42,983 nucleotides of DNA from Mycobacterium syngnathidarum (GCF_001942625.1 NZ_MLCL01000037.1:1-42983), one strand, 5' to 3'. Positions 26,965 to 37,203 are shown, numbered from the stretch's first letter. Notes: generated by a model not told the origin, from the letters alone. Numbers and translations are program-made.

Positions 26965-28338
26965 GTGACAGAAGGTGCGTTGTTGGGTCTGTGGATCGCC
27001 ATCGCGGTCGTAGCCGTTCTGGTCGTCGTGGCGCTCGTCGTGGGGCTGGTCCGCTACCGGCGGCGGCGGATCAGCCTGTCGGGGGGTGACGGCACCAAGC
27101 CGATCGACCGCTCGGGCGGTTACACGGCTTCTTCGGGTATCACGTTCAGCCAGTCGGGCACGCCGACGGTCGAACGTCTCGACACCACCGGAATGCCCGC
27201 GGTCGGCGATGACGCAACCATTCCTCGGGATGCGCCCAAACGCACCATCTCCGATGTTCAGCTGCCCGAACCGCCGGTTGAGCCGCAAACGCCGCAGCCG
27301 CCGGCCGAACCGGAAGTGGTGGCCGAACCGGCCGAACCGGAACCGGCCGAACCGGAACCGGCCGAACCGGCACCGGCTGAGGCGCAAGATCCGGTCGCCG
27401 CCGCGGTCGAGGAAATCGCCCCGCCGGAAGGGCGAATGGACCGGCTGCGCGGCCGGCTGGCCAAGTCGCAGAACGCGTTGGGCCGCAGCATGCTCGGATT
27501 GCTGGGCGGCGGCGATCTCGACGAGGACTCATGGGAGGCCGTCGAGGACACCCTGTTGATCGCCGACCTCGGCCCGGTCGTCACCGCCTCCGTCGTCGGG
27601 GCCCTGCGCGAGAAGATGGCCGCAAAGAACGTGCGCAGTGAAGCTGACGCCCGCGCGGTACTGCGCGAGGTGCTGATGTCGGAGCTTCGGCCCGATCTGG
27701 ACCGTTCCATCAAGGCTCTGCCTCATGCGGACAAGCCGTCCGTGTTGTTGGTGGTGGGTGTCAACGGCACCGGCAAGACCACCACGGTGGGCAAGCTGGC
27801 GCGGGTGCTGGTGGCCGATGGCCGCCGCGTCGTCCTCGGTGCCGCCGACACGTTCCGTGCCGCGGCTGCCGACCAGTTGCAGACCTGGGGTTCGCGGGTG
27901 GGGGCTGACGTGGTGCGTGGGCCCGAGGGGGCCGATCCGGCGTCGGTGGCCTTCGATGCCGTCGATGACGGGATCAAGACCGGGGCCGATGTCGTCGTGA
28001 TCGACACCGCCGGCCGCCTGCACACGAAAACCGGCCTGATGGACGAACTCGGCAAGGTCAAGCGGGTGGTCGAGAAGCGTGCCGCCGTCGACGAGGTGCT
28101 GCTGGTGCTCGATGCCACCATCGGCCAGAACAGCCTGCCGCAGGCCAAGGTGTTCGCCGAGGTCGTCGACATCACGGGGGTGGCGCTGACCAAGCTCGAC
28201 GGCACCGCCAAGGGCGGGATCGTGTTCCGGGTCCAGCAGGAACTCGGAGTCCCGGTCAAGCTCGTCGGACTCGGCGAAGGTCCCGACGACCTCGCCCCGT
28301 TCGAGCCGGCAGCGTTCGTCGACGCTCTGCTGGGCTGA
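26965..28338 (+). CDS. ftsY: Signal recognition particle receptor FtsY
   Basis: FtsY is the membrane-bound GTPase that receives SRP-ribosome complexes. The 457-residue product has an N-terminal membrane helix (LLGLWIAIAVVAVLVVVALVV), a Pro/Glu-rich acidic linker with PAEPE repeats, then the NG domain: G1 GVNGTGKTTT, DTFRAAAADQL, DTAGRLHT and TKLDGTAKGG, ending GEGPDDLAPFEPAAFVDALLG. The GTG at 26965 is preferred because GACAAT ends 7 bases before it and the known mycobacterial proteins begin close to this point; the ATG at 26956 would add three residues. ffh, its partner GTPase, lies about 4.5 kb downstream. Confidence 0.95.
   Translation: MTEGALLGLWIAIAVVAVLVVVALVVGLVRYRRRRISLSGGDGTKPIDRSGGYTASSGITFSQSGTPTVERLDTTGMPAVGDDATIPRDAPKRTISDVQLPEPPVEPQTPQPPAEPEVVAEPAEPEPAEPEPAEPAPAEAQDPVAAAVEEIAPPEGRMDRLRGRLAKSQNALGRSMLGLLGGGDLDEDSWEAVEDTLLIADLGPVVTASVVGALREKMAAKNVRSEADARAVLREVLMSELRPDLDRSIKALPHADKPSVLLVVGVNGTGKTTTVGKLARVLVADGRRVVLGAADTFRAAAADQLQTWGSRVGADVVRGPEGADPASVAFDAVDDGIKTGADVVVIDTAGRLHTKTGLMDELGKVKRVVEKRAAVDEVLLVLDATIGQNSLPQAKVFAEVVDITGVALTKLDGTAKGGIVFRVQQELGVPVKLVGLGEGPDDLAPFEPAAFVDALLG
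27322..27378 (+). repeat. Tandem GCCGAACCGGAACCG repeats in the ftsY linker
   Basis: Near-identical 15-base units, with a 9-base variant in front, encode Ala-Glu-Pro-Glu-Pro repeats in the acidic linker between the membrane helix and the NG domain. This linker length differs between mycobacteria. Confidence 0.6.
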
Positions 28339-28358
28339 CGCCGTCCCCCGGGGCGGTG
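28339..28358 (+). terminator. Hairpin directly after the ftsY stop
   Basis: The sequences at 28339-28346 and 28351-28358 can form an 8-bp stem (one G-T pair at each of two positions) with a 4-base loop, beginning at the base after the ftsY TGA. It separates ftsY from the amt promoter. Confidence 0.45.
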
Positions 28359-28398
28359 AGACTGGCGCAACATGAGTGTAACGGCGATCCGGGTTGCG

Positions 28399-28436
28399 TT
28401 CACGTTGACGAAACGTGAGCGCATCACCGATGAAAC
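28399..28436 (+). promoter_or_regulatory. GlnR-type operator upstream of amt
   Basis: Four 5-base blocks spaced by exactly six bases: TTCAC-N6-GAAAC-N6-GCATC-N6-GAAAC. This fits the mycobacterial GlnR box pattern GTNAC-N6-GAAAC repeated twice, with two perfect GAAAC half-sites and two degenerate GTNAC half-sites. It lies about 65-100 bases before the amt start, as expected for nitrogen-limitation activation of amt-glnB-glnD. Confidence 0.7.
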
Positions 28437-28501
28437 GCCTGCGAACGAACCTCATCGGGAGGCCGATCTTTCGGCGCACTTCCCAAGGAGGTTCACACAA
28501 A

Positions 28502-29851
28502 GTGGTCTTAGCCCTACCTGACGAATCGTTCGCCGCATTCGACAGCGGCGACACGGCGTGGGTGCTCGTCAGCGCCGCATTGGTGTTGCTGATGACGCCG
28601 GCGCTGGCGTTCTTCTACGGCGGCCTCTCCCGGCAGAAGTCCGTGCTCAACATGATGATGATGTCCTTCGGAGCTATTGGCGTGGTCAGCGTCATCTACG
28701 TGCTGTGGGGCTACTCGATGTCCTTCGCCTCGGCGCACACCGGCGGATCCGACATCGCCGGGATCTTCGACAACCCCTTCTCGCTGTTCGGTCTGACCCA
28801 GTTACTGGAGACCCGGGAGATCGGCGGCCAGGAGCTGCATGTCATCGGTGGGTTCGGGTCTGTCCCGGCGATCGTGTGGGTGGCTTTCCAGCTCACCTTC
28901 GCGGTCATCACCGTCGCGCTGATCAGCGGCGCCCTGGCCGAACGCGTCAAGTTCGGCACTTGGCTGCTGTTCACCGGGATCTGGGTCACCGTGGTGTACT
29001 TCCCTCTGGCCCACATGGTTTGGGGCGGCGGCCTGTTGTCGGGCAACGAGCGCGGCTTCGCCTCTTGGTTGTTCGGAACCACAGTCGGTGATGACGGCAC
29101 GGCGGCGGCCACGGTGGCTCCCATCGACTTCGCCGGTGGCACGGTGGTGCACATCAACGCAGGTATGGCCGCGCTGGTGCTGGCGATCCTGGTCGGCCGG
29201 CGCCGCGGATTCGGCAAGATGGCCTTCCGGCCGCACAACATTCCGTGGGTCATGCTCGGTGCCGCACTGCTGTGGTTCGGCTGGTTCGGATTCAACGTCG
29301 GTTCGGAAGGCGCTGCCGATGCCACTGCCGGCCTGGTCTGGATCAACACCACTGCCGCCACCGCCGCCGCGATGCTGGGTTGGCTACTGGTCGAGCGCCT
29401 TCGCGACGGTCATCCGACCAGCGTCGGTGCCGCTTCCGGAATCGTGGCCGGTCTGGTGGCCATCACCCCGGCCTGCGGCGCGCTCAGCCCGATCGGATCG
29501 CTGTTCCTGGGAGCGATCGCCGGTGCGCTGTCTGCTCTGGCCATCGGTCTGAAATACAAGTTCGGTTACGACGATTCGCTCGATGTGGTCGGTGTGCACC
29601 TCGTTGCCGGTTTGTGGGGCACGATCGGAATCGGCTTCTTCGCCACCGAATCCGGCCTGTTCTACGGCGGCGGCGTCAAGCAGCTGGTCGTCCAGATCGT
29701 GATCGCGGCCGCGGCAACTCTATTCACCGCGGTGATGACTGCCATCATTGCTTTGGCCCTCAAACCGCTGGGCTGGCGTGTCGCAGAGGAAGATGAGGCG
29801 ACCGGTATCGATGAGACCGAGCATGCGGAAACGGCTTACGAGCTCGCCTGA
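28502..29851 (+). CDS. amt: Ammonium transporter AmtB
   Basis: Amt moves ammonium/ammonia across the membrane under nitrogen limitation. The 449-residue product has the eleven-helix pattern of the family, with TPALAFFYGGLSRQKSVLNMMM at helix 1-2, the pore histidines in VVHINAG and VGVHLVAGLWG, and WFGWFGFNVGS. The GTG at 28502 is chosen because AAGGAGG lies at 28485-28491, 10 bases upstream; the N-terminus then reads VVLALPDESF. A GlnR-type operator precedes it. glnB follows after 33 bases, the usual Amt-PII pair, in which PII blocks the channel when ammonium is plentiful. Confidence 0.95.
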   Translation: MVLALPDESFAAFDSGDTAWVLVSAALVLLMTPALAFFYGGLSRQKSVLNMMMMSFGAIGVVSVIYVLWGYSMSFASAHTGGSDIAGIFDNPFSLFGLTQLLETREIGGQELHVIGGFGSVPAIVWVAFQLTFAVITVALISGALAERVKFGTWLLFTGIWVTVVYFPLAHMVWGGGLLSGNERGFASWLFGTTVGDDGTAAATVAPIDFAGGTVVHINAGMAALVLAILVGRRRGFGKMAFRPHNIPWVMLGAALLWFGWFGFNVGSEGAADATAGLVWINTTAATAAAMLGWLLVERLRDGHPTSVGAASGIVAGLVAITPACGALSPIGSLFLGAIAGALSALAIGLKYKFGYDDSLDVVGVHLVAGLWGTIGIGFFATESGLFYGGGVKQLVVQIVIAAAATLFTAVMTAIIALALKPLGWRVAEEDEATGIDETEHAETAYELA

Positions 29852-30222
<371 letters not shown>

Positions 30223-30223
<1 letters not shown>

Positions 30224-30255
30224 CCGGGGCGTCTGTGAGACGTCTTCTCCCCGGC
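30223..30255 (+). terminator. Nested hairpin between glnB and glnD
   Basis: An outer 7-bp stem GCCGGGG / CCCCGGC (30223-30229 and 30249-30255) encloses an inner 5-bp stem CGTCT / AGACG with a GTG loop and a one-sided 6-base pyrimidine bulge. It could attenuate transcription so that glnB is made in excess over glnD, or be a processing site. Confidence 0.45.
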
Positions 30256-30303
30256 CAGCACTCGCGTGAGCATTATCCGGTGATCGGCCGGGGAGGAGTC
30301 GAG

Positions 30304-32793
30304 ATGACAGAGAACAGACCAGAAGTCGGGGCCTCTCCTCGGGAGGCCCTGGCGCCGTCCCGGCCCGCCAATGACCTGGCCGCGGCGGTCCAACAGTTGC
30401 TCTCCGGCGGATCGCGTCAACTGGATGCGGCTGCCCTGCGGCACGCCTTGCTCGATCTCCATGAATTCTGGCTCGCCACAAAGGCTGCCGAGATCGGGAT
30501 CACCGCCACCAGTGGATTCTCCATCGTGGCCACCGGTGGTCTGGGGCGCGGCGAGATGTTGCCGTATTCCGACCTCGACTTGACGTTGTTGCATGACAAC
30601 ATGCCCGTCGAACTCGTCTCCGAGGTCGCGGAGAAGCTTTGGTATCCCTTGTGGGACGCCAATATTCGAATCGACCACAGCGTGCGTACGGTGCCCGAGG
30701 CGCTCAATGTGGCCGGTGAGGACATCTCGGTGGGCCTGGCCATGCTGGACGCACGCCACATCGCCGGTGACGCCGACCTGTCGGCGTTGCTGGTCGGCGG
30801 GGCGCGCCGACAGTGGCGGATCGGAATCGCCTCGCGGTTCGACGAACTCGTCGAGCACGCACAGTCGCGGTGGGAGCGCAGCGGCCAGATCGCGCACCGC
30901 GCCGAGCCGGATCTGAAGTCCGGCCGGGGCGGTCTGCGGGACGTTCAACTGCTCAACGCGCTCGCGATCGCACAACTGGCCGACGTGTATCCGAGTCGGG
31001 CGCTGGCCTCTCCGACCAGGACCCTGGGCGATGCCCACCTGGCGCTGCTGAATGTGCGCACCGAACTACACCGGGCTTCCGGCCGGGGCCGGGAGTTGTT
31101 GCTGGCCCAGCACGCCGACGAGATCGGCGCGGCGTTGCGGATCGGGGACCGATTCGACCTGGCCCGTACCCTCTCGGATGCGGCCCGCACCGTCAGCTAC
31201 TACGTCGACTCCGGGATCCGCACCGCCGCCAACGCCCTGCCGAAACGTGGGTTTGCCGCGTTGCGTCGCCCGGTGCGCCGGCCGCTCGACGAAGGGGTGG
31301 TCGAATATGCCGGCGAGGTGATCCTGGCCCGCGACGCCCGTCCGCAACGTGACCCGGGCCTGATCCTGCGGGTCGCGGCCGCATCGGCCGGCACCGGGCT
31401 GCCGATGGCGGTGTCCACCTTGAGCAGGCTGGCCGAGACTGCACCGGAACTGCGCACGCCGTGGCCGCGGCAGGCCCTCAAGGACCTCCTGGTCCTGCTC
31501 GCATCCGGGCCCGCCGCCGTGGCCACCATCGAGGCCCTGGACCGGACCGGTCTGTGGGGCCGACTGTTCCCCGAGTGGGGTGCGGTACGGGATCTGCCGC
31601 CGCGGGACGTGGTGCACATCTGGACCGTCGATCGCCACCTGGTTGAAACCGTCTCGCGCGCGGGCGCTTTCACCACCCGGGTGTCGCGTCCGGATCTGCT
31701 GCTGCTGGGTGCGCTGTGCCACGACATCGGCAAGGGTCGCGGCGGGGACCACAGCGTGATCGGTGCGGAGTTGGCCACGCAGATCGGCACCCGGCTGGGC
31801 CTGTGGCCCTCCGACATCGAGGTGCTGTCGAAGATCGTCCGCTACCACTTGCTGCTGCCCGACACCGCAACGCGACGAGATCTGCAGGACCCCAAGACCA
31901 TTGACACGGTAGCCGCCGCGCTCGGTGGGGACATGGTGCTGCTGGAGCTGCTTCACGCCCTGGCTGAGGCCGATTCGCTGGCCACCGGGCCCGGGGTGTG
32001 GGGGGATTGGAAGGCATCGCTGATCGGTGACCTGGTCAGACGGTGCCGTCTGGTGATGGCGGGTGAACCGTTGCCGCAGCCCGATCCCGTCGAGCCGCGG
32101 TTCATGGAGCTGGCCGCAAACGCCGGTGTCCATGTCGAGCTCACCCCGGGCGACGGCCCGCACATCCACAACGTGACGATGATCGCCGCGGACCGGCGGG
32201 GCCTGCTGTCGAAGGCCGCCGGCGTGCTGGCGTTGAATTCCCTGCGGGTCCACTCGGCATCGGTCAACAGTCACGACGGTTCGGCGATCAACACCTTCGT
32301 GGTCTCACCGCACTTCGGTGCTCCGCCGCCGGCCGAGCTGCTGCGCCAGCAGTTCATCCTGGCGCTCGAGGGCGAACTGGACGTCATCGGTGCGCTGCAA
32401 CGGCGCGATCAGGAGGCGGCTCAGCATCCGGCCGGCCGCGCCGGCGAGATCCTCGCCTCGGTGCCGGCCAACCACGTGCCGCCCCCGCCGCGCATCCTGT
32501 GGTCCACCGGGTCCGAGCCGTCCGATCTGATCGTCCAGATCCGCACAGTCGACCGGGCGGGTCTGCTGGCCAGGCTCACCGCGGTGTTCGAACGGGACGG
32601 CGTCGACATCGCCTGGGCCAAGGTGACCACGCTGGGGTCTTCGGTGGTCGACGTGTTCTGCATCAACGCCCCGGCACTGGCCGCCGATGAGGCCGGCCGG
32701 GCGGCGTTCCGCGAGGAGCTGGAGCGCGACATGCTCGCGATCCTGCCCGCCCCGCCGCCGAAACCGGCCAAAGCGGTGGAGCAAGCGGGCTGA
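30304..32793 (+). CDS. glnD: Bifunctional PII nucleotidyltransferase/removing enzyme GlnD
   Basis: GlnD attaches and removes a nucleotide on PII (adenylylation in mycobacteria and relatives). The 829-residue product contains the nucleotidyltransferase domain with TGGLGRGEM and the catalytic SDLDL (Asp 90, Asp 92), a central GlnE-type helical domain, an HD domain with [14 protein letters not shown] (near residue 474), and two C-terminal ACT domains (about 625-700 and 740-815) that sense glutamine. The ATG at 30304 has GGGAGGA at 30291-30297. It is the last gene of amt-glnB-glnD. Confidence 0.95.
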   Translation: MTENRPEVGASPREALAPSRPANDLAAAVQQLLSGGSRQLDAAALRHALLDLHEFWLATKAAEIGITATSGFSIVATGGLGRGEMLPYSDLDLTLLHDNMPVELVSEVAEKLWYPLWDANIRIDHSVRTVPEALNVAGEDISVGLAMLDARHIAGDADLSALLVGGARRQWRIGIASRFDELVEHAQSRWERSGQIAHRAEPDLKSGRGGLRDVQLLNALAIAQLADVYPSRALASPTRTLGDAHLALLNVRTELHRASGRGRELLLAQHADEIGAALRIGDRFDLARTLSDAARTVSYYVDSGIRTAANALPKRGFAALRRPVRRPLDEGVVEYAGEVILARDARPQRDPGLILRVAAASAGTGLPMAVSTLSRLAETAPELRTPWPRQALKDLLVLLASGPAAVATIEALDRTGLWGRLFPEWGAVRDLPPRDVVHIWTVDRHLVETVSRAGAFTTRVSRPDLLLLGALCHDIGKGRGGDHSVIGAELATQIGTRLGLWPSDIEVLSKIVRYHLLLPDTATRRDLQDPKTIDTVAAALGGDMVLLELLHALAEADSLATGPGVWGDWKASLIGDLVRRCRLVMAGEPLPQPDPVEPRFMELAANAGVHVELTPGDGPHIHNVTMIAADRRGLLSKAAGVLALNSLRVHSASVNSHDGSAINTFVVSPHFGAPPPAELLRQQFILALEGELDVIGALQRRDQEAAQHPAGRAGEILASVPANHVPPPPRILWSTGSEPSDLIVQIRTVDRAGLLARLTAVFERDGVDIAWAKVTTLGSSVVDVFCINAPALAADEAGRAAFREELERDMLAILPAPPPKPAKAVEQAG

Positions 32794-32845
32794 CCGGTTG
32801 AGCGGGCCGGCCGGTGGGCTCACCACCCCGCCCCGACCCGGCCGC

Positions 32846-32851
32846 TAGGCT
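32846..32851 (+). promoter_or_regulatory. -10 element for a leaderless ffh transcript
   Basis: TAGGCT fits TANNNT and ends 6 bases before the GTG at 32858, with no ribosome site between. Confidence 0.5.
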
Positions 32852-32857
32852 TACCAC

Positions 32858-34432
32858 GTGTTTGAGAGCCTGTCTGACCGGTTGACCGGAGCCCTGCAGG
32901 GCCTACGCGGCAAGGGGCGGTTGACCGACGCCGATATCGACGCCACGGCGCGCGAGATCCGGTTGGCCCTGCTCGAGGCTGACGTCTCGCTGCCGGTGGT
33001 GCGTGAGTTCGTCGCACGGATCAAGGATCGCGCCAAGGGCGCCGAGGTCTCGGCCGCGCTGAATCCCGCGCAGCAGGTGGTCAAGATCGTCAACGAGGAG
33101 CTCATCGGCATCCTCGGTGGTGAAACGCGCCAACTGAACTTCGCCAAGAACCCGCCGACGGTGATCATGCTGGCCGGTCTGCAGGGTGCCGGTAAGACCA
33201 CTTTGGCCGGCAAGCTGGCGAAATGGCTTAAAGGACTCGGGCACACCCCGTTGCTGGTGGCGTGTGACCTGCAGCGGCCCGGCGCGGTCAACCAGCTGCA
33301 GATCGTCGCCGAGCGTGCCGGCGTGGCTGCCTTCGCCCCGCATCCGGGCACCGGCCCTGATGGCGAGGTCAGCACAGCGGTCGGTGGGCTCGGAGATCCG
33401 GTGGCAGTCGCTTCGGCCGGTCTGGCCGAGGCCCGTGCCAAGCACTTCGACGTGGTCATCGTCGACACCGCCGGCCGGCTCGGTATCGACGAGGAGCTGA
33501 TGGGTCAGGCTGCGGCCATCCGCGACGCCGTGAAGCCCGATGAGACCCTGTTCGTGCTCGACGCGATGATCGGTCAGGACGCCGTCGCCACCGCCGAGGC
33601 CTTCCGTGAGGGCGTCGGCTTCACCGGTGTCGTTCTGACCAAACTCGACGGTGACGCCCGCGGTGGTGCCGCGCTGTCGGTCCGCGAGATCACCGGCGTG
33701 CCGATCCTGTTCGCCTCCGCGGGGGAGAAGCTCGAAGACTTCGACGTCTTCCACCCCGACCGGATGGCCAGCCGCATCCTCGGCATGGGCGATGTGCTCA
33801 CCCTCATCGAGCAGGCCGAGCAGGTCTTCGACCAGCAGAAGGCCGAGGAGGCCGCAGCCAAGATCGGCTCCGGTGAGCTGACGCTGGAGGACTTCCTCGA
33901 GCAGATGCTGGCGATCCGCAAGATGGGTCCGATCGGCAACCTGCTGGGCATGTTGCCCGGGGCCGGTCAGATGAAGGACGCGTTGGCCGCGGTCGACGAC
34001 AAGCAGTTGGATCGCGTGCAGGCCATCATCCGCGGCATGACCCCCGCCGAACGGGCCGACCCGAAGATCATCAACGCCTCCCGGCGGCTACGCATCGCCA
34101 ACGGCTCCGGTGTCACGGTGTCGGAGGTCAACCAGCTGGTGGACCGGTTCTTCGACGCCCGCAAGATGATGTCGTCGATGGCCGGCCAGATGGGCATGCC
34201 GTTCGGCCGCAAGAACTCGCCGCGCAAGGCGGCCAAGGGCAAGAACAAGCAGGCCGGCAAGAAGAAGGGCCGTCAGTCAGGGAAAGGTCCGACCCCGCCG
34301 CGCAACCCGTTGGGTGCCGGGATGCCGGCCGGCTTCCCCGATCTGTCGAACATGCCCAAGGGCCTGGACGAATTGCCGCCCGGCCTGGCCGATTTCGACC
34401 TGTCCAAACTGAAATTCCCGGGCCAGAAGTAG
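32858..34432 (+). CDS. ffh: Signal recognition particle protein Ffh
   Basis: Ffh binds signal sequences and 4.5S RNA and docks to FtsY. The 524-residue product has the N domain, the G domain with G1 GLQGAGKT (107-114), DLQRPGAVNQLQ, DTAGRLGIDEEL and TKLDGDARGGAALS, and a Met-rich M domain (about 300-435) with the RNA-binding RRLRIANGSGVTVSEVN helix. A long basic tail (KAAKGKNKQAGKKKGRQ) and a Pro/Gly end follow, as in other mycobacteria. The SRP RNA gene is not in this window. An amidohydrolase gene follows after four bases. Confidence 0.96.
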   Translation: MFESLSDRLTGALQGLRGKGRLTDADIDATAREIRLALLEADVSLPVVREFVARIKDRAKGAEVSAALNPAQQVVKIVNEELIGILGGETRQLNFAKNPPTVIMLAGLQGAGKTTLAGKLAKWLKGLGHTPLLVACDLQRPGAVNQLQIVAERAGVAAFAPHPGTGPDGEVSTAVGGLGDPVAVASAGLAEARAKHFDVVIVDTAGRLGIDEELMGQAAAIRDAVKPDETLFVLDAMIGQDAVATAEAFREGVGFTGVVLTKLDGDARGGAALSVREITGVPILFASAGEKLEDFDVFHPDRMASRILGMGDVLTLIEQAEQVFDQQKAEEAAAKIGSGELTLEDFLEQMLAIRKMGPIGNLLGMLPGAGQMKDALAAVDDKQLDRVQAIIRGMTPAERADPKIINASRRLRIANGSGVTVSEVNQLVDRFFDARKMMSSMAGQMGMPFGRKNSPRKAAKGKNKQAGKKKGRQSGKGPTPPRNPLGAGMPAGFPDLSNMPKGLDELPPGLADFDLSKLKFPGQK

Positions 34433-34436
34433 TTCG

Positions 34437-35498
34437 GTGCTGCACCTGCGCGGACGCGCCCTGCCCGACGGCGAGCCCGTCGAGTGGTGGGTCGCCCACG
34501 GGGTGCTGTCGGCGGAACCGATCGCCAACGCCGACACGGTCTTTGACGGTGGCTGGATCATTGCGGGTCTGGTCGACGCGCACTGCCACGTGGGTTTGGG
34601 GCCCGGCGGCGCGGTGTCGCTCGACGAGTCGGTGGTGCAGGCCGAGATCGAGCGCGACGCCGGTGCGCTGCTGCTGCGCGATGCCGGATCGCCCGTGGAC
34701 ACCCGTAGCTTTGACGATCGCGAGGACCTGCCGCGCATCATCCGGGCCGGGCGGCATTTGGCCCGCCCCAAGCGCTATTCGCCGGGTTTGCCGATCGACA
34801 TCGAGGACGAGTCGCAACTGCCCGCGGCCGTCGCCGAGCAGGCGCGGTGGGGTGACGGCTGGGTGAAGCTGGTCGGCGACTGGATCGACCGGGGTGTCGG
34901 GGACTTGGCGCCGCTGTGGTCTGACGAGATCCTCAAGACGGCGATCGCCGCCGCTCACGCCGAGGGGGCACGGGTGACGGCGCACGTGTTCGGCGAGGAT
35001 GCGCTTCCGGGGCTCATCAACGCCGGTATCGACTGCATCGAGCACGGCACCGGGGTCACCGACGCCACCATCGAATTGATGCTGGAGCACGGCACGGCGC
35101 TGGTGCCCACCCTGATCAACATCGACAACTTTCCCGGGATCGCCGACGCGGCAGGCAAGTACCCGACGTATGCCAAACACATGCGGGATCTGTATGCCTC
35201 TTGCCGCAGCCGGGTCGGCGCGGCCTACGAGGCGGGGGTGCCGATTTTCGCGGGTACCGATGCCGGCGGGATGATCGCCCACGGTCGCATCGCCGACGAG
35301 ATCGAGGCGCTCAAGGGCATCGGTATGAGCCCGACCGCAGCACTGGGCGCGGCCAGTTGGGATGCCCGGGCCTGGCTGGGCCGGCCCGCGTTGGAGCACG
35401 GGGCACCGGCGGATCTGGTCTGCTACACCGAGGATCCGCGCCTCGGCGGTGTCAGCCACCCAGATCTGGTGATCTTGCGCGGCAAAGTCTGGCGTTGA
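34437..35498 (+). CDS. Amidohydrolase-family protein (Rv2915c-like)
   Basis: A 353-residue metal-dependent amidohydrolase of the TIM-barrel superfamily. Metal ligands are visible: HxH in VDAHCHVG (His 49, His 51), a Lys in WVKLVGDW, His in VTAHVFGED, His in CIEHGTG and Asp in FAGTDAGG. The closing PADLVCYTEDP block is typical of imidazolonepropionase-like members. The real substrate is unknown. The GTG at 34437 is four bases after the ffh stop, so translation is likely coupled to ffh, the same neighbourhood as Rv2915c in M. tuberculosis. Confidence 0.87.
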   Translation: MLHLRGRALPDGEPVEWWVAHGVLSAEPIANADTVFDGGWIIAGLVDAHCHVGLGPGGAVSLDESVVQAEIERDAGALLLRDAGSPVDTRSFDDREDLPRIIRAGRHLARPKRYSPGLPIDIEDESQLPAAVAEQARWGDGWVKLVGDWIDRGVGDLAPLWSDEILKTAIAAAHAEGARVTAHVFGEDALPGLINAGIDCIEHGTGVTDATIELMLEHGTALVPTLINIDNFPGIADAAGKYPTYAKHMRDLYASCRSRVGAAYEAGVPIFAGTDAGGMIAHGRIADEIEALKGIGMSPTAALGAASWDARAWLGRPALEHGAPADLVCYTEDPRLGGVSHPDLVILRGKVWR

Positions 35499-35556
35499 TC
35501 CCGCGCCGAGGACGCAGAAGTGTGAGTGGACCGCGCCGCCAGCGCAGAATCGAAGG

Positions 35557-37104
35557 CTAGTAGACGTCGCGCAGGTAGCGGTGGGTCTTGATCAGGTCGT
35601 TGACGTAGGCGTGCGCGGCGTCGGCGTCCATGCCGCCGGCGTCGGCGATGATCTGGTGCAGGGCGGCATCGACATCCTTGGCCATACGGTCGGCATCACC
35701 ACACACGTAGAGGTACGCGCCGTCCTGTAGCCAGCTGAACAACTCGGCCGCGTTCTCTCGCATCCGGTGCTGCACATACACTTTCGTGCTCTGATCGCGG
35801 GAGAAGGCCACGTCGAACCGGGTGAGCGTGCCGGAGTCGGCGAAGCCTGTCAGCTCCTCGCCGTACAGGAAGTCGGTGGTGCGGCGCCGGTCCCCGAAGA
35901 ACAGCCACGAGCGGCCCGGCGCGGCGGTGGCCCGACGTTCCTGCAGGAAAGCCCGGAACGGCGCGATGCCGGTGCCAGGGCCGATCATGACGATCGGCAC
36001 ATCGGCTGCGGGCAGCCGGAAATGATGGTTGGGGCGCAGGTGAACTCGAACCGTCTGAGTGCGTTCGGCCAGATAGGTCGAGGCCACACCGCCATATCGG
36101 CGGTCGGTGCCCGGGTAGCGCACGGTGCCCACGGTCAGATGCACGCTGTCGGGGTGCACCAGCGGGCTCGAGGCAATCGAGTAATCGCGGAACTGTAACG
36201 GGCGCAACGTATCGATGACGTCTTCGACGGTGAGGTCGGCGCGCCTGATCAGATCGAGGACGTCCTCGCCGTAGGCCGCCGGGCCCGCCAGGTCCTGGAG
36301 TGCGCGTGAGGGGGTGCGGATCTCGAACTGCTCGGCGAGCAGGACCCCCAATGTCTCCTCCGCCTCGGCTACCCGGTACTCGGGGCCGACATTGAGTTCG
36401 GTCAGGATCGCCGCGACGAGGTCGGGGTCGTTGACGGCGTGGACGGCCAGCGAATCGCCTGCCTGGTAAGCGATCCCGGAGTCCGTGAGGTCCAGCTCGT
36501 AGTGACGCACCTCCTTGTCGGAGTCTGCTGCGGTGAGCAGCCGATTCACCGTGAGGGGAGCAGCGTGATGAGGATTGCGTTCCTGCGCGCGAAGCGGGGG
36601 CTCGGCAGGCGAGGTCTCGAGGACGGAGACGGTGGCGGTCGGGCCGGCGTGGGCGGCCACGAGTTGTTTGACGAGATCGGTGGTCCAGGCGGCGGCGGGT
36701 TCCTCGTAGTACCCGTCCACGTCGACGCGGTCGGCCAGCCGGGTGGCGCCGAGCTCTTCGAGCCGGGCATCGAGGAGTTTTCCTGCGTTGCAGAACAATT
36801 CGTAGGACGTGTCCCCAAGGGCGAGCACAGCGAAACTCATGTGCTCCAGCCGCGCGGTCGCGGCGCTGATCGCTTCCCAGAACAGTGTGGCGGTGTCGGG
36901 GAACTCGCCGTCGCCGAACGTGGACGTGACGACGATGAAATGCGTTGTGGTGCCGAGACGGTCTAGCTCCACCTGGTTGAGTTCGACGGCCTCGGCGGGA
37001 ATTCCGGCGGCCGTGGCGGCTTCGGCGAACGACATGGCTGCGTCTTCGGCGTTGCCCATGTCGGTGCCATAGGCGACCACCAGCGAGAATTCCCGGTCGG
37101 ACAC
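35557..37104 (-). CDS. CysJ-type diflavin NADPH reductase
   Basis: A 515-residue FMN/FAD reductase like the flavoprotein subunit of sulfite reductase. The flavodoxin domain shows YGTDMGNAE, STFGDGEFPD and ALGDTSYELFC. The FAD domain has RDYSIASS and GGVASTYL; the NADPH domain has GPGTGIAPFRAFLQER, FFGDRRRTTDFLY and YVCGDADRMAKDV, ending RYLRDVY. I choose the GTG at 37104 since AAGGGAG lies just upstream; ATGs at 37119 and 37131 would add short non-conserved leaders. No sulfite reductase hemoprotein is nearby, so its electron acceptor is open: sulfite reductase elsewhere, a P450 or another partner. Confidence 0.88.
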   Translation of the reverse strand: MSDREFSLVVAYGTDMGNAEDAAMSFAEAATAAGIPAEAVELNQVELDRLGTTTHFIVVTSTFGDGEFPDTATLFWEAISAATARLEHMSFAVLALGDTSYELFCNAGKLLDARLEELGATRLADRVDVDGYYEEPAAAWTTDLVKQLVAAHAGPTATVSVLETSPAEPPLRAQERNPHHAAPLTVNRLLTAADSDKEVRHYELDLTDSGIAYQAGDSLAVHAVNDPDLVAAILTELNVGPEYRVAEAEETLGVLLAEQFEIRTPSRALQDLAGPAAYGEDVLDLIRRADLTVEDVIDTLRPLQFRDYSIASSPLVHPDSVHLTVGTVRYPGTDRRYGGVASTYLAERTQTVRVHLRPNHHFRLPAADVPIVMIGPGTGIAPFRAFLQERRATAAPGRSWLFFGDRRRTTDFLYGEELTGFADSGTLTRFDVAFSRDQSTKVYVQHRMRENAAELFSWLQDGAYLYVCGDADRMAKDVDAALHQIIADAGGMDADAAHAYVNDLIKTHRYLRDVY

Positions 37105-37136
37105 ATCGGCTCCCTTCATCGCGTGATCCACGCCGA

Positions 37137-37155
37137 ATTTAGGGTTACCTTAGTT
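37137..37155 (-). promoter_or_regulatory. Possible IdeR-like iron box upstream of the diflavin reductase
   Basis: The minus-strand sequence AACTAAGGTAACCCTAAAT overlaps a degenerate version of the IdeR/DtxR box, with about 11 of 19 matches in the best alignment and a better right half. It is the most A/T-rich part of this gap and lies 30-50 bases before the start. The match is weak. Confidence 0.25.
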
Positions 37156-37203
37156 TGGAGCGAGTCCCGCTGGGGCCCTACCTTTTAGCGCCTGCGCTCA
37201 TGG

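Noticed and set aside
31066..32274. Minus-strand open frame of 402 codons inside glnD
   Set aside because: Antisense shadow of the HD domain region; composition is that of reversed coding sequence.
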